Origin: Deinococcus cellulosilyticus NBRC 106333 = KACC 11606
GTDB taxonomy: Bacteria > Deinococcota > Deinococci > Deinococcales > Deinococcaceae
Direction of reading: 5' to 3'
DNA: 64,000 nt
Assembly: GCF_007990775.1 (NCBI RefSeq)
Contig: NZ_BJXB01000002.1
Span: 276,650 to 340,649 of the forward strand
The notes below the pieces were generated by a model. The model worked only from the letters and a program-made list of their open reading frames with translations, did no database searches and had not been told where the DNA came from. Each line of letters begins with the position of its first letter. Position 1 is the stretch's first letter. The translations under genes and the position numbers were made by a program. Shown here piece after piece: positions 16,369-23,869 of this stretch.

Positions 16369-16719
16369 TCAAATCTCCCTTCGAGGAATGAAAAGCAGGT
16401 TGAGGATGGCGAGCACCCCGAACACTGCGGACACGGCCCACACTGTTGTTGTGGTGGGACCCTGCAGGTACTTGCTGAGGAGGGCAGGAACCAGCGTTGC
16501 CACCAGCAGAAACTGGGTGACTGCCAGACCGATGCTGAGTCCAGTGCTGGGTCTGGCAAAGTACGCAATGAACCCGAGGCCCACGTAGGCTGCCCCGAGC
16601 ATGCGGTAGAGGGTCAGCACCTGAATTCCGTCCAGCAGGGGATTCGCAAACACAAAGTAAAAGAAGATACCCAGTGCGATGAAGACGCTTCCACTGATGA
16701 AGTACACAACGCGTGTCAC
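16369..16719 (-). CDS. Small integral membrane protein of unknown function
   Basis: The 116-residue protein has four hydrophobic segments (roughly residues 5-27, 36-56, 63-83, 93-111) and no recognised domain. The start is set at GTG 16719 because TATGAT ends exactly 6 nt upstream, the leaderless spacing seen in neighbouring genes; an upstream ATG in the same frame (16806) would translate a 7-nt-period repeat and is unlikely. Its stop overlaps the ATG of the pseudouridine synthase gene by one base, so the two are co-transcribed. Confidence 0.7.
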   Translation of the reverse strand: MTRVVYFISGSVFIALGIFFYFVFANPLLDGIQVLTLYRMLGAAYVGLGFIAYFARPSTGLSIGLAVTQFLLVATLVPALLSKYLQGPTTTTVWAVSAVFGVLAILNLLFIPRREI

Positions 16720-16725
16720 CGGACC

Positions 16726-16731
16726 ATCATA
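16726..16731 (-). promoter_or_regulatory. -10 box of leaderless small membrane protein gene
   Basis: TATGAT on the minus strand, 6 nt before the GTG at 16719; it decides the start. Confidence 0.55.
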
Positions 16732-16771
16732 CAGGGTCAGTGTGGGTTTGAGGACAGAGGGTGAGGGTCTA

Positions 16772-16806
16772 GAAGCAGAAAGCAGCAAGAAGAAGGCAAC
16801 AAGCAT
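16772..16806. repeat. Imperfect tandem repeat, 7-nt period
   Basis: Units GAAGCAG, AAAGCAG, CAAGAAG, AAGGCAA, CAAGCAT, between the small membrane protein gene and the ABC permease terminator. Confidence 0.55.
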
Positions 16807-16815
16807 ATGCCAAAA

Positions 16816-16839
16816 GACTGCAGCCGTGTGGCTGCAGTC
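16816..16839 (-). terminator. Terminator of the second ABC exporter operon
   Basis: GACTGCAGCC (16816-16825), loop GTGT, GGCTGCAGTC (16830-16839); on the minus strand it is followed by TTTTGG. Confidence 0.8.
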
Positions 16840-16867
16840 CAGTGGATCTGGAAGGTCAAAATGGTCT

Positions 16868-17671
16868 CTATTTGCTCAGGTCGCGGGTGTTGAAGCGGAC
16901 CAGTCCCACGGTGCTGAGCACCATCGCAATGCCCAGCAGCACCAGTGCCTTGCTGGCATCCAGGCCATTTTTGATCGGCAGATAATCGTTGTAGTGGTAG
17001 AACACCGAGATGGGCTGAATCACTTTCAGGTCAGGATTCACCGGAGCGGCAGCATTGAGCAGGTAGCTTGCCAGCATGACCACGCTGGCTGCACCCATCA
17101 CCACGCCAGAGTGTGGAACCAGACTGCCCACCATCAGGGCCAGGGTGGATGCGGTGAGGGCCAGCAGGAACACGCTTGAAAAAGCATCCAGCAGGTGGGC
17201 TCCCTTGAAGTCCACACCCAGCATCGGGGCAAGCAGGGTGCAGGTCAGGTAGAAGACCCCCACCAGCAGCATCTGCATGCTGACCATGGCCAGCATGCGT
17301 CCCAGGTAATACCCTGAGCGGCTCAGTGGATTGGACAGCAGCAGATCAAGTTGCCCATGCTGTTCTTCTCCAGCAATGGACGCATTGCCCAGACTGATGC
17401 CGTGAATGATCATCACCAGGGGCAGGGTCAGGCTGAGGAGCCTTGCGTTGAAGTAACCCGGAGCCGTGGCAATGTCCATGCTGAAAAACATCCTTTTCAG
17501 GAGCGGTGGGATGTTGCCCATCATCCCGTCCAGCATTTTGTCCATGCCCCCTTCTGCCATCAGGCTTTTGAACAGAGAAAGTTCGGCAAGGGCCCACAAC
17601 ACCAGGGCGATGCACCAGAACATCAGGGGCTTCCTGGCCCGCAGCCAGGTGTTCTTAAACACGCTGAGCAT
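16868..17671 (-). CDS. ABC exporter permease subunit (ABC-2 family)
   Basis: The 267-residue membrane protein has about six transmembrane helices, including LMFWCIALVLWALAELSLF near residue 17 and MLLVGVFYLTCTLLAPML near 140; GEEQHGQLDLLLSNPLSRSGYYLGR is the ABC-2 cytoplasmic loop that contacts the ATPase. Start at ATG 17671, with GGGAGGA upstream, overlapping the ATPase gene by 17 nt. The operon order is GbsR-type regulator, ATPase, permease. The exported substrate is unknown. Confidence 0.85.
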   Translation of the reverse strand: MLSVFKNTWLRARKPLMFWCIALVLWALAELSLFKSLMAEGGMDKMLDGMMGNIPPLLKRMFFSMDIATAPGYFNARLLSLTLPLVMIIHGISLGNASIAGEEQHGQLDLLLSNPLSRSGYYLGRMLAMVSMQMLLVGVFYLTCTLLAPMLGVDFKGAHLLDAFSSVFLLALTASTLALMVGSLVPHSGVVMGAASVVMLASYLLNAAAPVNPDLKVIQPISVFYHYNDYLPIKNGLDASKALVLLGIAMVLSTVGLVRFNTRDLSK

Positions 17672-18557
17672 GGCTGTCCTCCCGGTAATAGTCCATAAAG
17701 AGGCTTTCAAGATCGGCACTCAGGGACCTGAGGCTGAGGATTTCAAACCTGGAGAGGGTCTTGATGAAACTGTCCATCTTGCCCGACACCGTGAAGATGG
17801 CCCGGTTGCCCTGCACCTGGGTGTCTGTGATGCCAGGAATGTTGACCAGGGCCTCCTGAGAAGGTGCCGTGACAAATTCCACCTCGATCTGCTGCGTGGC
17901 ATGGCACTTGAGCTCCTGCATGGTGCTCTGCACAATCAGGCGGCCTTCTTTGAGGATGCCCACCCGGTCTGCGGTCTTGTCCACCTCTCCAAGCACGTGC
18001 GAACTGAGCAAAACCGATTTTCCCTGCTTCTTGGCCTCCAGAATCAACTGGTCAAACTCGTATTGCATCAGGGGGTCCAGTCCAGAGGTGGGTTCATCCA
18101 GAATCAGGACTTCAGGGTGGTGCATGAACGCCTGAATGATCCCGATTTTCTGTTTGTTCCCTTTGGAGAGGTCCCTGATGCGTTTTCTGGGATCAAGCTT
18201 GAGTTTCTCGATGGTGTCGTGAACTTCTTTTCCCAGCTTCATGCCCCTGAGATCTGCGAAGTAACGCAGGACCTCCAGAGCGGTCATTTCGGGGTACAGG
18301 TTGAGTTCTCCGGGCAGGTAACCGACTTTCTGCCGGATGCGCACCGAGTCCCGCTGGATGTCCAGCCCCAGGATGGAAGCCCTTCCAGCTGTGGGTTTCA
18401 ACATGCCGAGCAGGGTGCGGATGGTGGTGGTCTTCCCGGAGCCGTTGGGACCCAGAAAACCATAAACTTCGCCGGGACGGACTTCAAAGACCAGATCTTC
18501 GATGCCTCTGAAGCGTCCGTATTTTTTTTCCAGATGTTCAACCTGAATCACACTCAT
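17655..18557 (-). CDS. ABC exporter ATP-binding protein
   Basis: The 300-residue ATPase has Walker A GPNGSGKT at 36-43, a degenerate signature LSKGNKQKIG, Walker B VLILDEPTSGLDP and the H-loop LLSSHVLGEVD, then a C-terminal extension of about 85 residues typical of DrrA/CcmA-type exporter ATPases. It lies 9 nt after the GbsR-type regulator gene and overlaps the permease gene, so all three form one operon. Confidence 0.9.
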   Translation of the reverse strand: MSVIQVEHLEKKYGRFRGIEDLVFEVRPGEVYGFLGPNGSGKTTTIRTLLGMLKPTAGRASILGLDIQRDSVRIRQKVGYLPGELNLYPEMTALEVLRYFADLRGMKLGKEVHDTIEKLKLDPRKRIRDLSKGNKQKIGIIQAFMHHPEVLILDEPTSGLDPLMQYEFDQLILEAKKQGKSVLLSSHVLGEVDKTADRVGILKEGRLIVQSTMQELKCHATQQIEVEFVTAPSQEALVNIPGITDTQVQGNRAIFTVSGKMDSFIKTLSRFEILSLRSLSADLESLFMDYYREDSHAQRV

Positions 18558-18566
18558 AACTGTCCT

Positions 18567-19010
18567 CTAGGGCTGTTTTCTTGTGCTGTGCCACTCTGCC
18601 AGAATTCTGGGGTAGGCGGCCTGCCAGTACTCAAAGAAGGATTTCATGTCTGCAAGCTGGGAGTTGGGCGCGAGTTGCAGCCCGTAATCCGCCACATCCA
18701 CAAACATCTGCAGTTTTTTGATGCCCTGCAGGGCAATGCGTTCCCACACGCCAGGACGGATGCGGTAGTAGCTCTTGCGCTCTCCTTTGACCCTGATCTT
18801 CTCGATGAACCCAATTTGCTCCAGGGTGGTGCATCCCTGACTGACTGCAGCCCTGGAAACATGCAGGCTTTCCTGCAATTCTTGAGCATTCATCTGCCCT
18901 TCAGGGTGGATCAGCAGTGCCCCGAGCAGCATCCCCAGGATGCGCTGGGCCCCCTGGGCCTCAAAAACCTGTGTCATGCGCTGAATGAATTGATCCTGTT
19001 CAGGAGTCAT
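18567..19010 (-). CDS. GbsR/MarR-type transcriptional regulator
   Basis: The 147-residue protein has a winged helix-turn-helix with MNAQELQESLHVSRAAVSQGCTTLEQIGFIEKIRVKGERKSYYRIRPG (about residues 40-87), the form of the GbsR/OpcR/YvaV branch of the MarR superfamily, whose members repress osmoprotectant or transporter genes. It is the first gene of the ABC exporter operon. AAAGGAG lies 3 nt before the ATG, and a perfect 28-bp palindrome stands a few nt further upstream, so autorepression is likely. Confidence 0.85.
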   Translation of the reverse strand: MTPEQDQFIQRMTQVFEAQGAQRILGMLLGALLIHPEGQMNAQELQESLHVSRAAVSQGCTTLEQIGFIEKIRVKGERKSYYRIRPGVWERIALQGIKKLQMFVDVADYGLQLAPNSQLADMKSFFEYWQAAYPRILAEWHSTRKQP

Positions 19011-19021
19011 GTGCTCCTTTC

Positions 19022-19049
19022 TGAAATTTCAGTAATTACTGAAATTTCA
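19022..19049. promoter_or_regulatory. 28-bp perfect palindrome, operator of the GbsR-type regulator
   Basis: TGAAATTTCA, GTAATTAC, TGAAATTTCA: each block is itself self-complementary and the whole 28 bp is a perfect palindrome. It lies 12 nt before the regulator start and upstream of its Shine-Dalgarno, where a bound protein would block transcription. Confidence 0.75.
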
Positions 19050-19166
19050 ATAATCAATGTACTCCCGTCTGGTTCCCGTGTCATCAGGATGGGGTCACAT
19101 CCATGCGTGAATCTTCTCGATTGCATCAAAAACAAAGGCAAGCTTCCAATGGCCTGCACATTCCTG

Positions 19167-19172
19167 TAGCCT
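19167..19172 (+). promoter_or_regulatory. -10 box of leaderless truB promoter
   Basis: TAGCCT, 6 nt before the ATG at 19179. Confidence 0.55.
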
Positions 19173-19178
19173 ACTGCC

Positions 19179-20111
19179 ATGCCCATTTACGCTGTGGACA
19201 AGCCCCTGAACTTCACCTCCCATGATGTGGTGGCCCGGGCCCGCAAACTCCTGAAAACCCGCAAAATCGGCCACACTGGCACCCTGGACCCTCTGGCAAC
19301 AGGCGTGCTGGTGCTTTGCGTCGAAGATTCCACCAAACTGGTCCAGTTCATGGAAAGCGACTCCAAAGACTATCTGGCCTTCATTGCAGTGGGTGCCGCA
19401 ACCCTCACCCTGGATGCTGAGGGTCCCATCACGGAAACTTCACCTGCAGAGCTGCCCGAAACAGACAAAATCCAGGAGGTTCTGAACACCTTTCTGGGGC
19501 CGCAACAACAGATTCCGCCCCAGTTCAGTGCCATTCAGGTGGGAGGGGTCAGGGCCTACGACATCGCCAGACAGGGAGGAACCCTGGAACTTCCTGCCCG
19601 CAACATCACCCTGTTTGAACTGACTTTGCTGGGCACCACCACCACCAGAGACATGGAACAGTTGCGGTTTCAGCCTTCAGATGCAGGATGGGGGCTCGCA
19701 GACACAGGTCAGACCTTCACCTTCCCTGAGCAACTGGGCGATTTTCCTGTGCTGGTGGTCCGTTGCAGCGTGAGTTCTGGCTCTTACATCCGTGCACTTG
19801 CCAGAGACGTGGGTCTGGCCCTGGGGACCTCTGCCCACCTTGCAGGCCTGGTCCGCACCAGAGCAGGCAAATACCACCTTCAGGATTGTGTGACCCTGGA
19901 TGAACTTCCAGAAGCCACAGGATACAGCGAAGTGACCGCCCTGGACCTGCCTGTGCTGGACGTGGATGCAGAACTCGCCAGAAGGCTGCGCTCCGGCCAG
20001 AAGATCCGCCATGACCAGGAGGGTCGTTTCGTGATCCTGCACGAGGGAGCACTTGTCGCTGTTGCCGAGGTGACCGAAGGTGTTCTGCGCGTTTTGCGGG
20101 TCTGGCACTGA
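19179..20111 (+). CDS. truB: tRNA pseudouridine(55) synthase TruB
   Basis: It makes pseudouridine 55 in the T-loop of tRNAs. The 310-residue protein has the TruB opening IYAVDKPLNFTSHDVVARARK, the catalytic motif GHTGTLDPLATGVLVLCV (catalytic Asp in TLDP, near residue 37), KDYLAFI and the TruB_N/TruB_C arrangement with a C-terminal PUA-like end (SGQKIRHDQEGRFVILHEGALVAVAEV). The leaderless start is at 19179. The usual neighbours (rbfA, ribF) are not adjacent, though ribF is elsewhere in the window. Confidence 0.96.
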   Translation: MPIYAVDKPLNFTSHDVVARARKLLKTRKIGHTGTLDPLATGVLVLCVEDSTKLVQFMESDSKDYLAFIAVGAATLTLDAEGPITETSPAELPETDKIQEVLNTFLGPQQQIPPQFSAIQVGGVRAYDIARQGGTLELPARNITLFELTLLGTTTTRDMEQLRFQPSDAGWGLADTGQTFTFPEQLGDFPVLVVRCSVSSGSYIRALARDVGLALGTSAHLAGLVRTRAGKYHLQDCVTLDELPEATGYSEVTALDLPVLDVDAELARRLRSGQKIRHDQEGRFVILHEGALVAVAEVTEGVLRVLRVWH

Positions 20112-20127
20112 CCGGTTTGCAGAAGGC

Positions 20128-20158
20128 TTGACCTTCACGCAACGTGAGCCCCTAACCT
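20128..20158 (+). promoter_or_regulatory. MerR-type promoter with 19-bp spacer
   Basis: TTGACC (20128-20133), a 19-bp spacer and TAACCT (20153-20158). The spacer holds the imperfect dyad CCTTCACG-CAA-CGTGAGCC. Over-long spacers with a central dyad are the hallmark of MerR-family targets, so this is probably the autoregulatory site of the following gene. Confidence 0.7.
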
Positions 20159-20174
20159 GACTTCGGGTGAAGCC

Positions 20175-20972
20175 ATGTTCAAGATCGGTGAATTTGCACG
20201 CATCACAGGAGTGACCCTCAGGACCCTCAGGCACTACGACGAGATGGGTCTGCTCTCTCCAAGCCGCCTCTCTGACAACGACTACCGGGTGTATACCGCA
20301 AGCGACCTGCAGAAGATGCAGCAGATCCTTTCTCTCAGGGATCTGGGCATGCCTCTGGATCGCATCCGGCACATCACAGAAGGGCTCTCCAGAGAGGACT
20401 TTCTGATCCTTCTGCGGGAACACCGTGCAGCACTGCAACAGGAACTTGAACAGCTTCAGACCCGAATTTCACGTCTGGAACACAGGCTTCAGGAGGTTCA
20501 CATGTACAGTCCCGAGATCCGCTCCATTCCTTCCCGTTTTGTTCTTTCCACCCAGGGCACCGCACAGGATTACCAGCACGTCACTGCTCCCATGAATGCA
20601 CTGTGGGACAGGCTTTGCAAGCACGTTGAGCAGCATCCGGTTGAGCGCACAGGTCCAGACACGGTGATCTGGTATGGGGACTATGGAGACATGGAAGCCT
20701 TCACATTGGAACTGGTCTTCCCTGTTGCTGCAGAAAGCCCTGTTGCAGAGGGCATCCGCTGCTACCTGCAAGAAGCCACTCCGGAAATGGCTGTGGTGCT
20801 GCACAAAGGCAGCTATGAAAATCTGGGAGATGCGTATGCCGCCCTGGCCACCTTTCTGGAAAAAGAAAACTACGAACGCACGGGTCACATGCGCGAAGTT
20901 TATTTGCACTTCGATCAGGACGAGCGGGAACACCTGACCGAGATTCATGTTCCTGTGCGCAAGAAATCTTGA
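20175..20972 (+). CDS. MerR-family regulator with GyrI-like effector domain
   Basis: The 265-residue protein has an N-terminal MerR helix-turn-helix and wing (FKIGEFARITGVTLRTLRHYDEMGLLSPSR, residues 2-31), a dimerising coiled coil (about 75-108) and a C-terminal GyrI/BmrR-type ligand domain (about 110-265) that in relatives binds bulky hydrophobic drugs. It probably controls a drug-response gene and itself through the 19-bp-spacer promoter directly upstream. The ATG follows GGGTGA by a few bases. Confidence 0.88.
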   Translation: MFKIGEFARITGVTLRTLRHYDEMGLLSPSRLSDNDYRVYTASDLQKMQQILSLRDLGMPLDRIRHITEGLSREDFLILLREHRAALQQELEQLQTRISRLEHRLQEVHMYSPEIRSIPSRFVLSTQGTAQDYQHVTAPMNALWDRLCKHVEQHPVERTGPDTVIWYGDYGDMEAFTLELVFPVAAESPVAEGIRCYLQEATPEMAVVLHKGSYENLGDAYAALATFLEKENYERTGHMREVYLHFDQDEREHLTEIHVPVRKKS

Positions 20973-21284
20973 AGCCTTGCATGCTTATGCCAGGAACTTA
21001 ATATTTATGACATCTTATTGGCGTCTTTTCATTGACAATAAAAACCATTCGTGTACAGGGCCAGCGTTGTTTTTGGTGTAAATTCGACACTTATCTGCAC
21101 AATTCTGGGCTGAGCACAGATCAGGGAGGATGGGAGAAACCCATCTTCCCTTTTGCATGGAAAATAGGTTATCTTGAAATCCAAGCAATCTGTATACAGG
21201 ATACATGCCTTCTGGCATTTCCCCTTGCAGTTTGCTTTCGCAATACCAGGCTTCCATCTGGAAGTGCTGAGAAGGAAGGTCAGT
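20973..21284. other. Upstream region of ald, no gene seen
   Basis: These 312 bases hold no credible gene. A TTGACA box (21032-21037) is followed after 16 bp by TACAGG, a weak promoter candidate. Just before ald there is a good Shine-Dalgarno (AAGGAAGG). The remainder presumably carries the ald promoter and regulator sites, which I cannot place firmly. Confidence 0.4.
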
Positions 21285-22403
21285 ATGATCATCGGCTTGC
21301 CTAAAGAAATCAAAGTCAAAGAAAACCGCGTGGCCCTTACCGACGGTGGCGTAGCCAGCCTCGTCCGCCGTGGGCACACGGTGCTGGTTGAACGCGGCGC
21401 AGGCGTGGGGTCGGGCATCTCCGACGAAGCGTATGTTGCCGCAGGCGCACGGCTTGTCACGGTAGACGAAGCCTGGGGCGCAGAAATGGTTGTCAAAGTC
21501 AAAGAGCCCATCAAGCAGGAATACAAGTACCTTCGCAAAGGCCTCCTGCTTTTCACCTACCTGCACCTTGCGGCAGACCAGCCCCTCACCGACCGCCTGA
21601 TGGAGAGTGGCACCACCGGTGTGGCCTACGAAACCGTGCAACTGGCAGACGGTAGCCTCCCCCTGCTCACCCCCATGAGCGAAGTGGCAGGCCGCCTCTC
21701 CGTGCAGGCCGGAGCCTACCACCTGCAAAAGCCCAATGGAGGCCTCGGTGTGCTGCTCGGAGGTGTTCCCGGAGTGGAACCCGGCAAAGTCACCATCCTA
21801 GGGGGTGGCGTGGTCGGAACCAACGCTGCCAAGATGGCCATGGGCCTGGGTGCCCAGGTCACCATCCTGGACGTGAACCACAGACGCCTGCAGTACCTCG
21901 ATGATGTCTTCGGGGGCCGCATGGTCACCCTGATGAGCACCGAGGAAAACATCCGCAAATCCATCGCCCAGGCCGATCTGGTCATCGGTGGCGTTTTGAT
22001 CCCCGGAGCCAAAGCCCCCCACCTGATCACCCGCGACATGCTCTCCCTGATGAAACCCGGCAGTGTGATTGTGGACGTGGCCGTGGACCAGGGCGGTTGT
22101 GTGGAGACCATCCATGCCACCACCCACGACGATCCCACCTACGTGGTCGATGGTGTGGTGCACTACGGCGTGGCCAACATGCCCGGTGCGGTCCCAAGAA
22201 CAAGCACCTACGCCCTCACCAACCAGACCATCCGTTACGCGCTGGAACTCGCGGACCGTGGCCTGGAAGCCCTCACCAGCAATCCTTCCCTGCTCAAAGG
22301 CCTCAACACCTTCCAGGGACAGTGCACCAACGAGGGCGTGGCAGAAGCTTTCGGGCTCAAGTTTGTGGAACCCGGACAGGCCCTGCGTCAGGTTCTGGTT
22401 TAA
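21285..22403 (+). CDS. ald: Alanine dehydrogenase
   Basis: It interconverts L-alanine and pyruvate plus ammonia with NAD. The 372-residue protein matches the family in length: MIIGLPKEIKVKENRVALTDGGV at the N-terminus (substrate Arg15), VKVKEP with Lys near 75, YLHLAAD with His near 96, the NAD-binding GGGVVGTNAAKMAMGLGAQVTILD (about 172-195) and VDVAVDQGGC with the catalytic Asp near 269. Start at ATG 21285 because AAGGAAGG precedes it and family homology begins there. Confidence 0.96.
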   Translation: MIIGLPKEIKVKENRVALTDGGVASLVRRGHTVLVERGAGVGSGISDEAYVAAGARLVTVDEAWGAEMVVKVKEPIKQEYKYLRKGLLLFTYLHLAADQPLTDRLMESGTTGVAYETVQLADGSLPLLTPMSEVAGRLSVQAGAYHLQKPNGGLGVLLGGVPGVEPGKVTILGGGVVGTNAAKMAMGLGAQVTILDVNHRRLQYLDDVFGGRMVTLMSTEENIRKSIAQADLVIGGVLIPGAKAPHLITRDMLSLMKPGSVIVDVAVDQGGCVETIHATTHDDPTYVVDGVVHYGVANMPGAVPRTSTYALTNQTIRYALELADRGLEALTSNPSLLKGLNTFQGQCTNEGVAEAFGLKFVEPGQALRQVLV

Positions 22404-22409
22404 GAGCCC

Positions 22410-22451
22410 ACAGAAGAAATCCCAGCCAATCACGGCTGGGATTTCTTCTGT
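22410..22451 (+). terminator. Terminator after ald
   Basis: An 18-bp stem (ACAGAAGAAATCCCAGCC at 22410-22427, its complement at 22434-22451) with a 6-nt loop. The right arm contains the T-rich part. It lies between ald and the convergent lipoprotein gene and may act both ways. Confidence 0.8.
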
Positions 22452-22473
22452 CACCTTGAATTTACAACAAGGA

Positions 22474-22974
22474 TCAGTTCAGTCCTTCCACAACAAACAG
22501 GGACAAGGTACGGTCATAACTGTTGTTGTAGGTCAATTTCAGGGGATACTCACCAGAGTACCCAGTCCCACTGGTGGTGGCCTCAAAGGTGAGCTTCAAG
22601 TGGTCCAGATAATAAATGGACCTGCCCGTGCGATCTTTGATCTCGCGTTCGCCCATCACTTTAACCAGTCGGAAATTCACCTTGTCTTCTTCCAGATCTG
22701 TCAATTTGAAATGGTGGGTGAGATTTCCCAGGCTCACCCTCTCACCTGTAAATGTGGCAAACTCCTTTGAGGCTTCAATTCGCTCAAAAGTGTCACTTTT
22801 CCCGGTCAGATACCCTACAGGATAGGACACAGTAAAGTAATAGGTTCCATGTGGAATCCGAATGGATTCTGTGGGACCATAATTCTGCGCTGCATCTGCT
22901 CCACTGCCAGTAGCAGCAGGAGCACAGGAGACAAAGCCAACCGTGAGGGCCAACAATACAAAATTTCTAAGCAT
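22474..22974 (-). CDS. Predicted lipoprotein of unknown function
   Basis: The 166-residue protein begins with a lipoprotein-type signal (MLRNFVLLALTVGFVSC) with the lipid-modified cysteine at C17, so it is expected to be membrane-anchored outside the cytoplasm. The mature part (about 150 residues) is predicted mostly beta and has no domain I recognise. AAGGTGATC precedes the ATG. It stands alone. Confidence 0.75.
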   Translation of the reverse strand: MLRNFVLLALTVGFVSCAPAATGSGADAAQNYGPTESIRIPHGTYYFTVSYPVGYLTGKSDTFERIEASKEFATFTGERVSLGNLTHHFKLTDLEEDKVNFRLVKVMGEREIKDRTGRSIYYLDHLKLTFEATTSGTGYSGEYPLKLTYNNSYDRTLSLFVVEGLN

Positions 22975-23533
22975 AGATCACCTTTGTGCTTTTGTTAAAG
23001 CATCTGGGGTAGTATGACTTAAAATCTTCTCATTTTCAACACAGTCATCTGGCTTACACATGATTGAAAACATCTGCTTTTGGCCTGCTGCATCGAATCC
23101 CAGAAGCTTGAAAGCAAAACAGAATCCAGACTGTAAAAATCCCATGAACAACTCCTTGCCCGCACCACAGGTCAGGCTGTGCCCAGAACCAGCAGCACAT
23201 CCAGGGTGGTCGCAAAGTCCGGCCATGCATATGGCATGGAGCGATCAGCGAGCAAGCCCCATTATGGGTGCTGTTCTGCTCAAGAAGCCATCAGCAAAGT
23301 ATGGATGGATGCTCATGCAGGAGGCCAGAGAAAGATTTGTACTGTTCTGGAAGACAAAGCATCTGGATCATCTGGCTGAAGTGAACGCACACCTGAGGTG
23401 GTGCGCTGAACGCTGAGGGCTGACGGCTTTCTCGGCCGACAACGGCCCATCATCGACTTTGCGCTCCCCCAGGCAGCGTATCCCTTCACCCTGCCTTGCA
23501 CTTGGCAACTCCGGTATACTCTGAGAGATAACT
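22975..23533. other. Gene-poor stretch before the Asp23 gene
   Basis: No gene can be supported in these 559 bases. An open frame on the plus strand (23060-23416) has no start signal and no recognisable protein features. A 7-nt-period repeat is at 23405-23427 and the probable asp23 promoter box (TATACT) at 23515-23520. Part of the stretch could be a decayed gene. Confidence 0.4.
23405..23427. repeat. Imperfect tandem repeat, 7-nt period
   Basis: Units GCTGAAC, GCTGAGG, GCTGACG plus GC. The unit is close to that at 33725-33754. Confidence 0.6.
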
Positions 23534-23869
23534 ATGAAAGGAAACATTACCATCACAGAAGGGGCCCTCGCGTCCCTGATTGGACTGACAGCCCATGAGA
23601 TTCCCGGCGTGGTGGGGATGTCCCCGGCCAACATCCGGGATGGTCTGCGTAAAATTCTGGGTCGTGCCCAGGCTTCCGAAGGGGTGACCATCAAAAAGGA
23701 TGCAAGTGGTCACTACAGTGCAGAGCTGTATGTGATTGTGGCTTTTGGGGTGAACATTCCCATTGTGGCCCAGAACATCGAGCTGAAAGTCAAAGACTTC
23801 ATCAAGCGCAACGCTGGAATTGAACTGAGCGGCGTGACCGTCCATGCTGTGGGTGTCAGCCATGCCTGA
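23534..23869 (+). CDS. Asp23/Gls24-family envelope stress protein
   Basis: The 111-residue cytoplasmic protein has the family pattern GNITITEGALASLIGLTAHEIPGVVGM at the N-terminus and VAFGVNIPIVAQNIELKVKDFIKRNAGIELSGVTVHAVGV in the second half. Relatives (Asp23, YloU) are linked to cell-envelope stress. It overlaps the FakA-like gene by 8 nt, the same order as yloU-yloV in Firmicutes, so the two are co-expressed. A TATACT box lies 13 nt before the ATG. Confidence 0.92.
   Translation: MKGNITITEGALASLIGLTAHEIPGVVGMSPANIRDGLRKILGRAQASEGVTIKKDASGHYSAELYVIVAFGVNIPIVAQNIELKVKDFIKRNAGIELSGVTVHAVGVSHA

Noticed and set aside
17466..19169. A 567-codon open frame antisense to the ABC exporter and GbsR-type genes
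   Set aside because: It is the complement of three well-supported genes and has no start signal or protein features; long antisense frames arise from codon bias. Similar frames at 52977-54731, 60866-62311 and 47093-48682 were rejected for the same reason.
20985..21030. A radiation/desiccation response motif near TTTATGACATC
   Set aside because: Only half of the known 17-bp palindrome is matched, and the downstream gene (ald) is not a known member of that regulon.
23060..23416. Open frame of 118 codons on the plus strand
   Set aside because: No ribosome site or leaderless promoter, unusual composition, a 7-nt-period repeat at its end and no recognisable family.
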